Under the pieces are notes generated by a model, which had not been told where the DNA came from, made no database searches, and was given only the letters and a program-made list of their open reading frames with translations. Positions 53,608 to 62,932 of a DNA stretch of 64,000 nucleotides are shown in pieces. The translations under genes and the position numbers were made by a program. Source of the DNA: an uncultured Ellagibacter sp. (GTDB taxonomy: Bacteria > Actinomycetota > Coriobacteriia > Coriobacteriales > Eggerthellaceae); the NCBI GenBank assembly GCA_934663775.1, contig CAKUKU010000009.1, positions 20,050 through 84,049 of the forward strand, in the 5' to 3' direction. Each line of letters opens with the position of its first letter. Position 1 is the stretch's first letter.

Positions 53608-54912
53608 CTAGGCTCTCACCTGGCCGTTTCCGCGCAGCACGTACTTGTACGAGGTGAGCCCGTCGGTTGCGAACGGGCCGCGCACGTGCAGCTTCTGCGT
53701 TGAGATGCCGATTTCAGCACCGAGACCGAACATGCCGCCGTCCGTGAAGGCCGTCGAGGCGTTCGCGTACACGGCCGCCGCGTCGACCTCGTTTAGGAAG
53801 CGCTCGATTGCCGAAGCGCCTGCGGGGTCGGCAGGATTCGCCACGATGGCCTCCGAGTGCATCGTGCCGTAGCGATTCACATGCGCGATAGCCTCATCGA
53901 TGCCCGCGACGCATTTCACGGCGATTTCGGGTCCTAAGTACTCGGTTTCCCAATCCTCCTCACTTGCACGGTCGACGCGAAGCGCGCTTTGCGCCTGGCC
54001 GCGACGGGCGCCCGCGGCAAGCGCCGCTTCGCACGCCAGCTCATCGGCATGGATCGCCACCCCGCAATCGGCGAGCTCGGAGAGCGCTTCGGGAAGGAAC
54101 TCTGCAGCGATGGACGCATCGACGAGCAGCGTCTCGCAGGCGTTGCAGACCCCGAAGCGACGGCACTTCGCGTTCACGAGAATCTTGCGCGCCATGTCGA
54201 AGTCGGCAGATTCGTGCACGTAGACGTGGCAGTTTCCCGTTCCCGTCTCGATGACGGGGACCTTGGCCGTCTCCACGCAATGGCGGATGAGCCCCGCGCC
54301 GCCGCGGGGGACGAGCACGTCGATCAAGCCATGGAGGCCCATAAGAACATCTGTCGCCGCACGGTCGGTCGAGGCGACGATGCCAATCGAGCCCTCGGGC
54401 ATGCCCGCTTCCTCTGCCGCACGCGCGAGCACGCACGCGATCGCCGCGCACGAGCGTGCTGCCATTGAGCCGCCGCGTAAAACGCAGGCGTTTCCCGACT
54501 TCAAACAGATGCCGGCAGCGTCGGCGGTCACGTTCGGGCGCGCCTCATACACGACGGCGACGACGCCTAAGGGGACGCTCACGCGCTCAAGGCGGATTCC
54601 CGATTCGAGCGTACGCCGCTCAAGGGTGCGCCCGATCGGATCGGGAGGCTCGGCAAGGCTTTCCAGTGCAGACGCCATGTCCCCAATGCGGGCATCGTCG
54701 AGCGCAAGCCTGTCAATGAGGCTTTCCTTCGTGCTCTTCTCGCGGGCGGCGGCAACATCGGCCGCGTTCGCCTCAAGAACCTCAGGCGCGCTCGCACGCA
54801 ACGCCTGCGCCATGGCACGCAGGGCACCGTTGCGCTCGGCATCACTCGTCTGGGCCAGGCGCGCGCTCGCCCTCTTCGCACCCACGGCGAGAGCCTCTAT
54901 CTCTTCGTACAT
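53608..54912 (-). CDS. proA: Gamma-glutamyl phosphate reductase
   Basis: A 434-residue NADPH-dependent reductase, second step of proline synthesis. The nucleophile is the Cys in RRFGVCNACETLLVD. SGNACVLRGG, PRGGAGLIRH and the C-terminal GLGAEIGISTQKLHVRGP are ProA landmarks. The ATG at 54912 (MYEEIEALAVGAKRASARLA) gives normal length; a longer frame to 54984 is unlikely. It follows proB by 91 bases. Confidence 0.96.
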   Translation of the reverse strand: MYEEIEALAVGAKRASARLAQTSDAERNGALRAMAQALRASAPEVLEANAADVAAAREKSTKESLIDRLALDDARIGDMASALESLAEPPDPIGRTLERRTLESGIRLERVSVPLGVVAVVYEARPNVTADAAGICLKSGNACVLRGGSMAARSCAAIACVLARAAEEAGMPEGSIGIVASTDRAATDVLMGLHGLIDVLVPRGGAGLIRHCVETAKVPVIETGTGNCHVYVHESADFDMARKILVNAKCRRFGVCNACETLLVDASIAAEFLPEALSELADCGVAIHADELACEAALAAGARRGQAQSALRVDRASEEDWETEYLGPEIAVKCVAGIDEAIAHVNRYGTMHSEAIVANPADPAGASAIERFLNEVDAAAVYANASTAFTDGGMFGLGAEIGISTQKLHVRGPFATDGLTSYKYVLRGNGQVRA

Positions 54913-55003
54913 CCCGAAACCTTCCTCTCGCACACCCTTCTCGCCTGCGAAAACATCTATCTCAAGAAAACACGCGCCCCGCAAGCCGGCTTTCGGCGCA
55001 AAG

Positions 55004-56175
55004 CTATTCGAAGGCGATCAGCTCGTCGCGGTGGATGACCGGCTTGTCGGCGAACGCCGCGAGCAGGCGGTTGCGCTCGAGCTCCTCGCGCGTGCGCCCG
55101 CGGGCAAGTTCCACCTCGTCGCTCGAGAACGCCGTGCGACCGCGGGCGATCACATGCCCCGTCGCGTCCTTCACGTCCACGATGTCATCCACCTCGAAGC
55201 GCCCCTCGACACGCGAGATGCCCACCGACAGAAGCGAGCTTCCGCAGTGGAGCAGCGCGCGCTTCGCGCCGTCGTCGACGATGAGTGCGCCGCGCGCGGA
55301 GTCGCCAAGCGCGATCCACAGCTTGCGCGGCGTAATCTCGTGCTGGCGTTCGCTCGCCGCGAAGCGCGTGCCAATGCGCTCCCCCGCCACCGCACGCACG
55401 ATGGCATCGGAAGCATGGCCAAAGCAGATGGTCATGGGGATGCCCGCCGCCATGAGCACGCGCGCGGCCTTAATCTTGGTGACCATGCCGCCGGAGCCGA
55501 CCGCGCTTCCCGCGTCGCCCGCAACGCCCATGATGCTCTCGTCGATTCGCTCGACGCGCTCGATGAGACGCGCGCCTTCGACCTTCGTCGGGTTCGCGTC
55601 GTAGAGCCCGTCGATGTCGGAGAGGATCACCATGAGCTCCGCCTCAATAAGGCAGGCGACGAGCGCGGCAAGCGTGTCGTTGTCGCCGAAGCGGATCTGT
55701 TCGACCGACACCGTGTCGTTCTCGTTCACGATGGGCACGACCCCCATCTCGAGCAGGCGGGAAAGCGTGTCGCGCGCATGGAGATACGCCGTGCGATCGG
55801 CGGTATCCCGCCTGGTCAGAAGCACGAGCGACGTGGTAATCCCATGCTGGGCGAACGCGCGGGCGTACCCTGCCGAAAGCGCGCTCTGCCCCACCGAGGC
55901 CGCTGCCTGGAGGCTCGGCATGTCAGTGGGCCTCCGCTCGATGCCGAGCGCCTCGAGCCCGCAGGCAATGGCCGCACTCGTCACGATGATGGGAGAGAAG
56001 CCCGTCTCGCGCACGCGTGCCACCTGGCGGGCGACGTCGTCGAGGAACGCGTAGTCGATCTTGCTCTCCGACGTGGTGAGCGTTGAGGACCCTATCTTCA
56101 CCACGAGCGGCCGCAGGTTCGACTCGCCGCGCCCCTCGCCCTCAGAACGCCGGTTTTCAGTCATGCGCCCGCCCA

Positions 56176-56176
<1 letters not shown>
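55004..56176 (-). CDS. proB: Glutamate 5-kinase with PUA domain
   Basis: A 390-residue kinase, first step of proline synthesis. The amino-acid-kinase core begins LVVKIGSSTLT, with IVTSAAIACGLEAL, NENDTVSVEQIRFGDNDTLAA and SDIDGLYDANP following. SGGMVTKIKAARVL is the phosphate loop. A C-terminal PUA domain starts near residue 295. ATG 56176 shares a base with the obgE stop (TGATG), favouring coupled translation; ATG 56164 is an equal alternative. Confidence 0.95.
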
Positions 56177-57669
<1,493 letters not shown>

Positions 57670-57697
57670 CTATCTATGCTGATTGCGCGGTAGCGTG

Positions 57698-57961
57698 CTA
57701 TTCCTGTGCCTCGGCATCGGGGCGGACGTGCACGCGACGCTTCACGCCGCGAGTGAACTCGAGGGTGCCGTCGCACAGTGCGAAAAGGGTGTCGTCCTTG
57801 CCGCGGCCGACGTTCTCGCCGGGATGGAACTTGGTGCCGCGCTGACGAACGATGACGTTGCCGGTGCGGACATGCTGACCGCCGAACATCTTCACGCCAA
57901 GTCGTTGTGCGTGAGAGTCGCGACCGTTACGGCTGGAGCCTAAGCCTTTCTTATGAGCCAT
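57698..57961 (-). CDS. rpmA: 50S ribosomal protein L27
   Basis: An 87-residue bL27. It starts [20 protein letters not shown], without the cleaved N-terminal extension of many Firmicutes, so the mature tail that reaches the peptidyl-transferase centre is made directly. The [18 protein letters not shown] core is standard. It lies 19 bases after rplU. Confidence 0.98.
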   Translation of the reverse strand: MAHKKGLGSSRNGRDSHAQRLGVKMFGGQHVRTGNVIVRQRGTKFHPGENVGRGKDDTLFALCDGTLEFTRGVKRRVHVRPDAEAQE

Positions 57962-57980
57962 GGTGTATGCCTCCCTTTAC

Positions 57981-58301
57981 CTATTCGGCGACAGCAGTGC
58001 CGACGGACTTGATTTCCACGCGAGTAAGCTGCTGACGATGGCCGCGCAGCTTCTTGTAGTTCTTGCGCTTCTTGAACTTGAAGACGAGAACCTTCTCGCC
58101 CTTGAACTGCTCGATGACAGTTGCAACCACCTTGGTGGCAGCGGCCTTGGCAGGGTCCGCCTCGACCTTGTCGCCGTCGACGACGCAGATGGCCGGAAGC
58201 TCGACCTCAGCGCCCACCTCGGCATCGAGCTTCTCGATGTTGATGCGGTCTCCGGGGGCAACCTTGTACTGCTTGCCGCCCGTTTTCACGATTGCGTACA
58301 T
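57981..58301 (-). CDS. rplU: 50S ribosomal protein L21
   Basis: A 106-residue bL21. MYAIVKTGGKQYKVAPGD opens the protein and KFKKRKNYKKLRGHRQQLT is the conserved rRNA-binding end. AAGGAGAAGTGA precedes the ATG. It leads the operon rplU-rpmA-obgE-proB-proA-nadD-yqeK-rsfS. The 280-base gap upstream should hold the promoter and an L21-type leader, but I cannot point to a certain element. Confidence 0.98.
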   Translation of the reverse strand: MYAIVKTGGKQYKVAPGDRINIEKLDAEVGAEVELPAICVVDGDKVEADPAKAAATKVVATVIEQFKGEKVLVFKFKKRKNYKKLRGHRQQLTRVEIKSVGTAVAE

Positions 58302-58581
58302 TCACTTCTCCTTATGCGAAATAACTGCATGCGATAACTTTGAAGCGTGGCCGTAGCAAGACTCCGAGGAGCGCATATGCACCGCCTCCGCGTATCATCG
58401 CACTTATTCCCGATTGCGCCATCCGTAGCGCAACCTGTTGAATGATACCAGAAGTCATGGCTACACGCGAGCGCGTTGCATGGATTTTTCATGAGAAAGC
58501 GCAGAAGCGACACAGGGGAAGGCGCCGAAATCGCGGGTAAGACAGGAGTCGAGCACTTTATCTCACTTATTCCGCCCACAG

Positions 58582-60030
58582 CTACGGCAGGCGGTATTTT
58601 TGATTTCTGCTTCTTTCCGCCCCAACCCTCTCCAGCCTCTTCTCGCCGACAAGCTTCTTCAGGCGATACGTGACGGTGCTCCTGGGGATGTTCAGACCAG
58701 CGGAAATCTCGCCTGCGCTGCACGGCTCGTTCGCGGAGACGAAGGAGACTATCTCGTCGTAGGCGGCGCCAATCGACGGCTGGCCCTTGCGCCGGCAAAA
58801 CTCGAGCGAGAACATCGCGACCGAGTCTTTGACGACGGGCGCGTCCATCTGGTTTCGTTCAAGCTCGTGCACCATAAGCTTGAAGCCCGTCCCTCTGTTC
58901 TCCGCAACAAAGCCTCCTTCGTAGGGCGTAGACTCCAGAATGTCGGCAAGATATTGATTCCTCGTCGAGGAGTAACCCGCGGAAGCGACCGTGGCTGCGG
59001 TCACTGTGCCGTAAAGACCGCCTGGGCTCAGGAACTCCAAGCGATCGTCGTACAGGCTCACCTGGACCTGGGTGCCACGGGCGAGCTCGGAGTAGTCCCT
59101 GTGCATAAGTGCGTTGCAGACTGCCTCGCGCACGGCGGCAGGCGGGTAGTCGGGAACGTCGACTCTTGTCGCGCCGACCATGGCACCGCCGAGTCTAGTA
59201 TTCCTTTGCACTGCGGCCACCGTGTCGGCGATAATGGCAGGTATGGGGCCCGCCATCTTCTCGGAGTCGAGATACTTCACGCCGCCCTCAGATGCCTTGT
59301 CGTCATTCGGGTAAGCGGCGAACGTGACGGTAAGGCGGGGGAAGTACTTCTGGGGGTACACGCCCAAGGAGAGGAGGCCTGCCAACGTCGGCCGAAGCAC
59401 ACCGTCCCCATCCCTCGCCGCGATCCTCAGATTGATTGCCGCTTCTTCGTCGTCGAGATTCGCGAACACTCTCGGGTGAAGTGATTTCTGGCGCTGGATC
59501 ACGCCATTAAACAGGCCATTGTCCAAATCGTCCATCGTCGCTTCCGCCACAATCTCGGCATCGTGTGACGGCTGCGTCTTGTCCTCCAGTAGCCTGTCGA
59601 TCTCGTAGGGACTCAGCTTCCTATCGCCGTCGAACGAGCGGATGAAGGAACCCTGGTACATCCCCTTACTCGTGACGTAGCAGGGCTTGTCGCGAGGCGA
59701 AATCTCGTCGATGGCGGCAACGACCACGTTGGCGCCACCATATTCCAGGATATCGATACTGGCGCGCACAGGCGGAGTAAGCTTGTCCGAGCATGCCTGC
59801 GAGAGCGCATCCGCAATCCGATGGGCGTTGAACCTTTCCGCAGGCTCGAAATCGTTTTTTTCGGACAGCCCCAGCACAATTGTGCCGCCCGAACTGTTCG
59901 CGAACGCGGAAATCGTCTCGGCGATGCTCGAGGGCATCTTCCCGACGGATTCTTTCACCTCGACCGACTGGCTGTCGGTGCACGACGATTTCAACTGCTG
60001 AATCACGGCTTCAAGCTCTTTTGCGTCCAT
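58582..60030 (-). CDS. AlbA_2-domain ATP-binding regulator (Schlafen AlbA_2, HATPase_c_4, winged helix)
   Basis: A 482-residue putative regulator. The N-terminal AlbA_2 domain is seen in SQSVEVKESVGKMPSSIAET and NSSGGTIVLGLSE. The middle has the GHKL-like segment PPAAVREAVCNALMHRDYSE and a NRGTGFKLM stretch. The end is a winged helix (AGEISAGLNIPRSTVTYRLKKLV). Such proteins are common accessory regulators in anaerobes and often control themselves. Seven TAGCAAGTT boxes lie 20-100 bases before the start. ATG 60030 is the only reasonable start. Confidence 0.85.
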   Translation of the reverse strand: MDAKELEAVIQQLKSSCTDSQSVEVKESVGKMPSSIAETISAFANSSGGTIVLGLSEKNDFEPAERFNAHRIADALSQACSDKLTPPVRASIDILEYGGANVVVAAIDEISPRDKPCYVTSKGMYQGSFIRSFDGDRKLSPYEIDRLLEDKTQPSHDAEIVAEATMDDLDNGLFNGVIQRQKSLHPRVFANLDDEEAAINLRIAARDGDGVLRPTLAGLLSLGVYPQKYFPRLTVTFAAYPNDDKASEGGVKYLDSEKMAGPIPAIIADTVAAVQRNTRLGGAMVGATRVDVPDYPPAAVREAVCNALMHRDYSELARGTQVQVSLYDDRLEFLSPGGLYGTVTAATVASAGYSSTRNQYLADILESTPYEGGFVAENRGTGFKLMVHELERNQMDAPVVKDSVAMFSLEFCRRKGQPSIGAAYDEIVSFVSANEPCSAGEISAGLNIPRSTVTYRLKKLVGEKRLERVGAERSRNQKYRLP

Positions 60031-60050
60031 ATGAGAATCTCGCTTTTCAC

Positions 60051-60129
60051 AACTTGCTAACTTTTTCTTGCTAGTTTAGCAAGTTACTTAGCAAGTTAGC
60101 AAGTTGTTTAGCAAGTTCCTTAGCAAGTT
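60051..60129. promoter_or_regulatory. Array of TAGCAAGTT boxes upstream of the AlbA-type gene
   Basis: TAGCAAGTT occurs in the same direction at 60077, 60089, 60097, 60109 and 60121 (steps 12, 8, 12, 12). Inverted copies lie at 60051-60059 (AACTTGCTA) and 60067-60074. The array is AT-rich and just before the start codon, so an autoregulatory multi-site operator is likely. Confidence 0.75.
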
Positions 60130-60307
60130 GGCAAGTGGGCAAGTGGGATCGGGACATGGGTCACGATGAGGCAGGGGCCGGGCGATTTGCCTCACTTCCC
60201 ATCGGTCATGCACTTTCAAGAGGGGGCATGCCAGAAATCGGGGTTGCGTGCTAAGTCACGCCCCTGCGAGCCTCAGCACGCGCCGTGCCATGTTTTTCCA
60301 ATCTCAT

Positions 60308-60337
60308 TTGTCAAAACAATTATGTTTTCGTTATACT
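60308..60337 (+). promoter_or_regulatory. Promoter and operator of the AbiE-like pair; leaderless transcript likely
   Basis: TTGTCA (60308-60313) and TATACT (60332-60337) are 18 bases apart. Between them AAAACA-ATTA-TGTTTT is a perfect palindrome (60313-60328). The ATG is at 60344, about 7 bases after the -10 box, where transcription should start, so the mRNA is probably leaderless. No Shine-Dalgarno is present. Confidence 0.65.
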
Positions 60338-60343
60338 TCTGCC

Positions 60344-60886
60344 ATGACAAAATTCGAGTACATATACGAGATTGCTGCCGGCAACCACGGGCTGATCACC
60401 TCTGCGCAGGCACGAGAAGCGGGAGTGAGCAACAACGAGCTTGTCCAATATGCTAAACGCGGACGCATTGCGAAAGTCGGACACGGGCTCTACCAGCTTG
60501 AACAGTGGGTGTCCGGCCCAAGCGACACGTTTGCATGGGCAGTCATGTCTGTCGGGCCCGATGCCCTGCTCTACGGCGAATCCGTCATCGCCATGCTCGA
60601 CCTTGCCCCCACAAACCCCACCCGCATGTTTGTAGCAACACCTCGGCGCACAAGGCGAAAGCTGCCAGAAAGCATCAAGGCCGAATGGATCAGGGGGATA
60701 AAACCAACTGCGGCATACAATGGCATCCCCTGTCAAAGCGCACACGATGCCATCCTCGCATGTGAAGGCAAGATGCGGCCCGATCGCTTGGAAGCTGCGG
60801 CGCGGGCAGCGCACGAGCAAGGCCTCATCAGCAAGCAACAATACCGCACACTGAAGAAGGAGCTGAGGAGCGAAAATGCCCACTAA
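60344..60886 (+). CDS. AbiEi-like type IV antitoxin
   Basis: A 180-residue protein with an N-terminal winged helix (GNHGLITSAQAREAGVSNNELVQYAKRGRIAKVGHGLYQL), the hallmark of AbiEi family antitoxins, and a C-terminal antitoxin domain. These proteins repress their own promoter and neutralise the AbiEii nucleotidyltransferase without binding it. The palindrome in the promoter is its probable target. The gene overlaps the start of the toxin gene by 11 bases, the normal abiE layout. Confidence 0.85.
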   Translation: MTKFEYIYEIAAGNHGLITSAQAREAGVSNNELVQYAKRGRIAKVGHGLYQLEQWVSGPSDTFAWAVMSVGPDALLYGESVIAMLDLAPTNPTRMFVATPRRTRRKLPESIKAEWIRGIKPTAAYNGIPCQSAHDAILACEGKMRPDRLEAAARAAHEQGLISKQQYRTLKKELRSENAH

Positions 60887-61684
60887 AGACCAACCAGCAG
60901 GCAAAACCTCGACCTAGCGCCAGAACGGCTCGTTAGAAAACCAAACTTCATCGCAAAACGCCCAATCGTTGCCCAAATGCTCCCAGATGGGTCTGTCAAG
61001 GGAGGAAGCGCAATTAAGATGAGGCTTGGCGATCGGGCGACCCGTTTCACCACAGACCTAGACGTCGCAAGGGCGTCCTTATTAGACGAGTTCTCCGACC
61101 ATCTTGCTGCCTCCCTGTCAATTGGATGGGAGGGTTTTATAGGAACGTTGGTCAAGGGGAGACAGGCCCGTCCGAAGAACGTGCCCTCCGAATACGTAAT
61201 GCAGCCCTTCTCGGTGAAATTGTCATACAACAGCAAGCCTTGGGTAACTGCGAAGCTAGAAGTGGGTCATAATGAAATTGGCGACGCAGACAGTCCAGAT
61301 GCAATCAACCCCGAAGGAGCCAACGCCATCCTCGAAAAACTTGGCTTTCCTCCACTTGGCCCAATTCCGGTCGTGGCATTGCACCATCAGATTGCCCAAA
61401 AGTTCCATGCGGTCAGCGCACCTGGCAGCACAAGAGCGCACGATCTCATCGACCTGCAGTTGCTTGATGCCTCATACGAAGGCGATTACTCGGATATACG
61501 CGCGACCTGCACAAGATTGTTCGCTTACCGAAAGATGCAGGACTGGCCGCCTGTAATCGAAAAAGGGACCAACTGGGAGACGGCATATGCTGACCAATTG
61601 CCAACTGGCACGCTGATCCCCGAAGTCGATGGAGCCATTACATGGACGAATACCCTTATCAGCCGAATCGACGACTCTCGTTAG
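60876..61684 (+). pseudogene. AbiEii-like nucleotidyltransferase toxin, frameshifted near its start
   Basis: The ATG at 60876 (MPTKDQPAGK) overlaps the antitoxin stop, as expected, but reaches a stop after 13 codons. One extra A in the A4 run at 60903-60906 would join it to NLDLAPERLVRKPNFIAKRP and on through the nucleotidyltransferase core KGGSAIKMRLG and TTDLDVAR to 61684. The core motifs of the DUF1814/AbiEii family (GG-S and DLD) are intact. So either the toxin was inactivated by a 1-base loss, the read has an error, or slippage restores the frame. A start at ATG 60977 would give 235 residues lacking the N-terminus. Confidence 0.65.
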
Positions 61685-61765
61685 CGAGTCGAGCGGGGTA
61701 AACGATGATGCGGTCCTGGGACCAACGATGACGGATGCCCGACTTCTGTCATATTAGCAACAGGT

Positions 61766-62932
61766 TCATACAGGTCGTTCTTTATAAACCGCCTTGATTA
61801 ATTCTGTAACCGAAGCAATATCTTTATCGTTTAACCCTCTATTCAGAAGTGCGCTAGAAATTGTCTTCTCTTCCTTGTCACCGATTTCCCCCTTGATGAA
61901 AATTCGGTCGGCTATTTTGTTGGTGATTTCCCTCTTATCCTCTTCGCTAAGATTCGCAATGAAAGGCTTGTATTCCCTAAGCGTCAGCTCGGTGCGTCTT
62001 GCCGCTTTGGCCTCTCGCTGGTTGTAGGTACCGCGCTTGAAGAGAAAGCCCGAAACGGTAAAGGACGCAACGGAAACGGCTAGTTTGAAAACCGAAGCGG
62101 ACGTCGCATCCGCATGAAGACCGGTAAGAGCGAAAGCGACCAACGCAATGCCAGCAATGGCGAAGAGGATAGCCAGACCATCGTATATTCGAACAGCTTT
62201 CTCCTTGTCCGTCGCATACTTGGCATAGTCCGTCGTCATAGCAATGCCACTGATGGAGTTAGCGGTATTGTTAACCTCATCGAGAATTTGTTCAACTTCG
62301 GACTTAGTCGAATCGAGGCTTTTTTTGTACTCGTTTTCAACGGCGGCTAAGCTCGAGGTGGCCTTATCGGCGCGCTCTTTAACCTCCAACTCGAACTCGT
62401 TGCCCAGCTCATCGCGCCGCTTTTCGAGCTGCGTCTTGGACGCAGCTATCGATTCGGCATACGACGACTTTAGCTCAACGAGCCCAGCTTCGTATTCACC
62501 CTTCTTCTCTTGGAACTGCCGGGACAAATCCTCAACCTTGTTGGCAGCATCCCGCGCTCGCTCTATCCTCTCCTCCGAATCGGCGAAAAATGCATCGCGA
62601 ACCGCTTCGTCGATATCAACAATTTGACGCCCATTGTTTGCAGGCCACTCGGAAGCGAGGATACGCATGCATTCGTCAACTGCGCTATCGATATAACTCG
62701 GGTAATCAGGAAGCCAGTCGCGAATGTTGCACAGCTGTCTGTACATCTCATCAAGCGAAGAAACCCGCACGTAATAGGCGTTAGTAGTTCTTCCTCGTTT
62801 GTCGAGCTGCTCAAGTAAGTATCTTACGTACTGACGTGTATCAAGGGGAAGGCTGGTGATTCTATCATCGCTTTTCAGCTCCTCAACCAGACCCCAGAGT
62901 TGATGTTCGTCAAACGCCTTCTTGTTTTTCAC
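61766..62932 (-). CDS. Coiled-coil protein with two transmembrane helices, function unknown
   Basis: A 388-residue protein. Residues 1-110 are a helical, polar domain. Residues 125-235 are a long coiled coil (RARDAANKVEDLSRQFQEKK, then LEKRRDELGNEFELEVKERA). Two membrane helices follow near 250-300 (LAILFAIAGIALVAFALTGL and FKLAVSVASFTVSGFLF). The C-terminal 90 residues are helical and cytoplasmic. I recognise no named family. The stop/start contact with the type ISP enzyme (shared base at 62932) shows one operon, so it could be a membrane partner of that restriction system or a separate defence protein. Confidence 0.75.
   Translation of the reverse strand: MKNKKAFDEHQLWGLVEELKSDDRITSLPLDTRQYVRYLLEQLDKRGRTTNAYYVRVSSLDEMYRQLCNIRDWLPDYPSYIDSAVDECMRILASEWPANNGRQIVDIDEAVRDAFFADSEERIERARDAANKVEDLSRQFQEKKGEYEAGLVELKSSYAESIAASKTQLEKRRDELGNEFELEVKERADKATSSLAAVENEYKKSLDSTKSEVEQILDEVNNTANSISGIAMTTDYAKYATDKEKAVRIYDGLAILFAIAGIALVAFALTGLHADATSASVFKLAVSVASFTVSGFLFKRGTYNQREAKAARRTELTLREYKPFIANLSEEDKREITNKIADRIFIKGEIGDKEEKTISSALLNRGLNDKDIASVTELIKAVYKERPV

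Noticed and set aside
60051..60129. Origin-type iterons
   Set aside because: No replication initiator gene is near, and the boxes are directly before a regulator gene, so an operator is the simpler reading.
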